A stretch of 64,000 nucleotides of DNA. Origin: Symbiodinium natans (Eukaryota; Sar; Dinophyceae; Suessiales; Symbiodiniaceae). Below are positions 62,640-64,000 of the stretch, in pieces. The notes beneath the pieces are model-generated. The model was not told where the DNA came from, did not search any database, and saw nothing but the letters and a program-made list of their open reading frames with translations. Position numbers and translations under genes: made by a program. The stretch spans positions 90,715 to 154,714 of the forward strand of contig CAJNDS010000377.1 of NCBI GenBank assembly GCA_905221605.1, written 5' to 3'. Every line of letters starts with the position of its first letter. Position 1 is the first letter of the stretch.

Positions 62640-63318
62640 AAAATTTCAGCTCGCCTGACATTTCTCTCTCAAACTAAAGTTGTAGTGCTCTTCCTTCGAG
62701 CACGGGGTTTTTAATAATCCTTTTTGCGACCTTTTTGAGTTGCGGAAAGTGTTTCGAGTTTTAAACGAATTTTCCTCAGCATCATGAACGTTATTTTTAG
62801 CCATGTGACTTGCTGCATGCTTGAATCAACAGTTGGCCCGTTCATGTTCACAGCTGCTCGAGCTCGGGCTGAGAGAAAATTTGCCATTTTGGCTCAAGCT
62901 GCTCGAGCTCGGGCGCCGTGCTAGAGGTTCGAGGTGCTATTGGTCTCCCCTTAGGGGTCGTGCAAGCCGAGAGCCTGTGAGCTCTCGGCGGATGGATAGC
63001 GAGTCGAGCTCTACGAGCAGCTCTCTCAGTTGGGACTGGCCTGTTGTGCCGCCAGCCCCCGTTTTCCAGGCGGTTTGCATCCGGCCTCGGTCCTTTCATA
63101 CTGCTTCACTTCAGCGTCAGCTAGACGCTCCTCCCAGTCTCTTTTCATACGTCCTCGAGAGCTCTTTCTGTGGTGTGTTGGTCAGTACCAGAGAAGGATC
63201 CAGGATCCTTTTGTTTCTCAACCCTCCTCATTGGCTTGCTCTTGCCTGCACCGGCCCCCGCCCGCATACGTGTGTTCGCCTTCTTCTTCAGCTGTCCAAC
63301 TAAGGTGCCGCTTGCAAC
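62640..63318 (+). other. 5' region of the last gene/element with a spliced-leader relic
   Basis: New sequence starts abruptly at 62640. A 17-bp direct repeat GCTGCTCGAGCTCGGGC (62853-62869 and 62898-62914) brackets the relic. Two overlapping plus-strand frames (62821-63303 and 63170-63715) are not convincing. TTCTTCTTCAG near 63281 is acceptor-like. Confidence 0.5.
62883..62898 (+). other. Dinoflagellate spliced-leader relic
   Basis: GCCATTTTGGCTCAAG is identical to the last 16 bases of the 22-nt dinoflagellate spliced leader. The leader's preceding CCGTA is not present (AAATTT instead). Such relics arise when trans-spliced mRNA is reverse-transcribed and reintegrated. Confidence 0.75.
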
Positions 63319-64000
63319 ATGTCGAATCCTTCCTCCGAACCCGATAATCTCGACCCTTGGCTCTTGTTCAGCCCCGCAGGTGTGGTCCACCAGACCGAGT
63401 GTGACTTGCGTGCCGCTGATGAGCAAGCCCAGTCTTTCGTTCGTTCTCTTCAGGGCTCTTTCCAAGGGGGTGAGTCGGGAGCCCTTGAAGATACTGAGGC
63501 TTTGGAGAGTCGCAACTGGGTCAACTGCACTAGGCCTTTTCAGGGTTTGCCCGGGGTTCCAGGGGACGACGAGGGTTGGGTCGACCCAGGCTGGGTTCAG
63601 GGCAGAGAGCCTGTATTCGGCACACGCATACCGCCTTCGTCGTGTGCACCTACTTCAATTTCTGAAGCTGCTTGGTATGACGCCTGTCGTGACTTGGAGA
63701 CAGACGATTTCTTGAGTGCCACCTTGCGTGTGGCAAACCATTCTTTTCAAGAATCCGATGACTCTTCGCTTCTGGTCCCTCTTCCAGATGACCGAATCTT
63801 GGGTGATTTCCAGCGTGCAGCTGTAGAGGCTACTTCACAACAGCGTTTTGAGAGCAGGCCGAGATTTTCATGGGAAACATCTTCGTCTTTGCGTTTTTCC
63901 TGGGAGAGAGGAACGAGTCCTTTGCAAGTTATTGGTGCAATTGATTTTCTTGATCCAGAGGAATCCGATGACGAAGCAAAACGAAGGTGTGTGCCACCCA
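63319..64000 (+). CDS. Open reading frame leaving the window, unknown acidic protein
   Basis: ATG at 63319 (MSNPSSEPDNLDPWLLFSPAG) with an in-frame TAA six codons upstream; open for 227 codons to the window end. Rich in Asp, Glu, Ser and Trp (WVDPGWVQG; ETDDFLSATLRVANHSFQ; FLDPEESDDEAKRR), probably a disordered N-terminal region. No domain is recognised. It lies downstream of the spliced-leader relic and could be the start of a retroelement polyprotein or a host gene. Confidence 0.55.
   Translation, partial: MSNPSSEPDNLDPWLLFSPAGVVHQTECDLRAADEQAQSFVRSLQGSFQGGESGALEDTEALESRNWVNCTRPFQGLPGVPGDDEGWVDPGWVQGREPVFGTRIPPSSCAPTSISEAAWYDACRDLETDDFLSATLRVANHSFQESDDSSLLVPLPDDRILGDFQRAAVEATSQQRFESRPRFSWETSSSLRFSWERGTSPLQVIGAIDFLDPEESDDEAKRRCVPP

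Overview
The window looks like nuclear DNA of a dinoflagellate, most probably a Symbiodinium-like (Suessiales) genome. Three kinds of evidence support this: (i) a 16-nt exact match to the 3' part of the dinoflagellate spliced leader (GCCATTTTGGCTCAAG, 62883-62898) embedded in genomic DNA, with shorter leader-like remnants elsewhere; (ii) two large head-to-tail arrays of ~2.5 kb units; (iii) a dense load of retroelements of types known from dinoflagellates (LINE, tyrosine-recombinase element, Ty1/copia). I see no bacterial operon structure, no rRNA, no CRISPR and no confident tRNA. All identifications come from reading motifs by eye; no database was searched.

Layout. 1-6075 (minus): a LINE with ORF1 (zinc finger plus coiled coil) and a frameshifted ORF2 (endonuclease, RT, zinc knuckle, RNase H), cut by the window edge. 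6103-7815: AACCTGGGTT palindromic clusters, an 88-bp GA-rich minisatellite and an ~0.9 kb inverted repeat. 7815-10445 (minus): the 3' part of a second, decayed LINE copy with a third reading frame. 11125-19922 (minus): a nearly complete tyrosine-recombinase retrotransposon with split direct repeats. Its pol begins with a domain that reads as a 2OG-Fe(II) dioxygenase, followed by a C5-cytosine methyltransferase, RT and RNase H. 19945-26000: a decayed coding region including an SF1 helicase, flanked by inverted G/C-rich repeats. 24745-27535: several minisatellites. 28163-43038: about 5.8 copies of a 2.56 kb unit. 43039-52220 (plus): a copia-like element with a second methyltransferase-like domain at its C-terminus and a 569-codon ORF embedded in another frame. 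52441-62639: four full units and one partial copy of a 2.5 kb unit, each with a ~305-codon gene and a spacer with three hairpins that share an 18-nt loop but have covarying stems. 62640-64000: a spliced-leader relic followed by an open reading frame that leaves the window.

How it fits together. This is mostly a graveyard and nursery of retroelements plus tandemly amplified units. Two unrelated retroelement classes in the same 64 kb carry cytosine-methyltransferase-like domains, one fused to a putative oxidase, suggesting that elements here act on the base-modification state of DNA (inference). Spliced-leader relics at or near the 5' ends of the second array's units and of the last element suggest that processed mRNAs re-entered the genome and were then duplicated. 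The least explained signals are the dioxygenase-methyltransferase-RT fusion and the covarying hairpin triplets.
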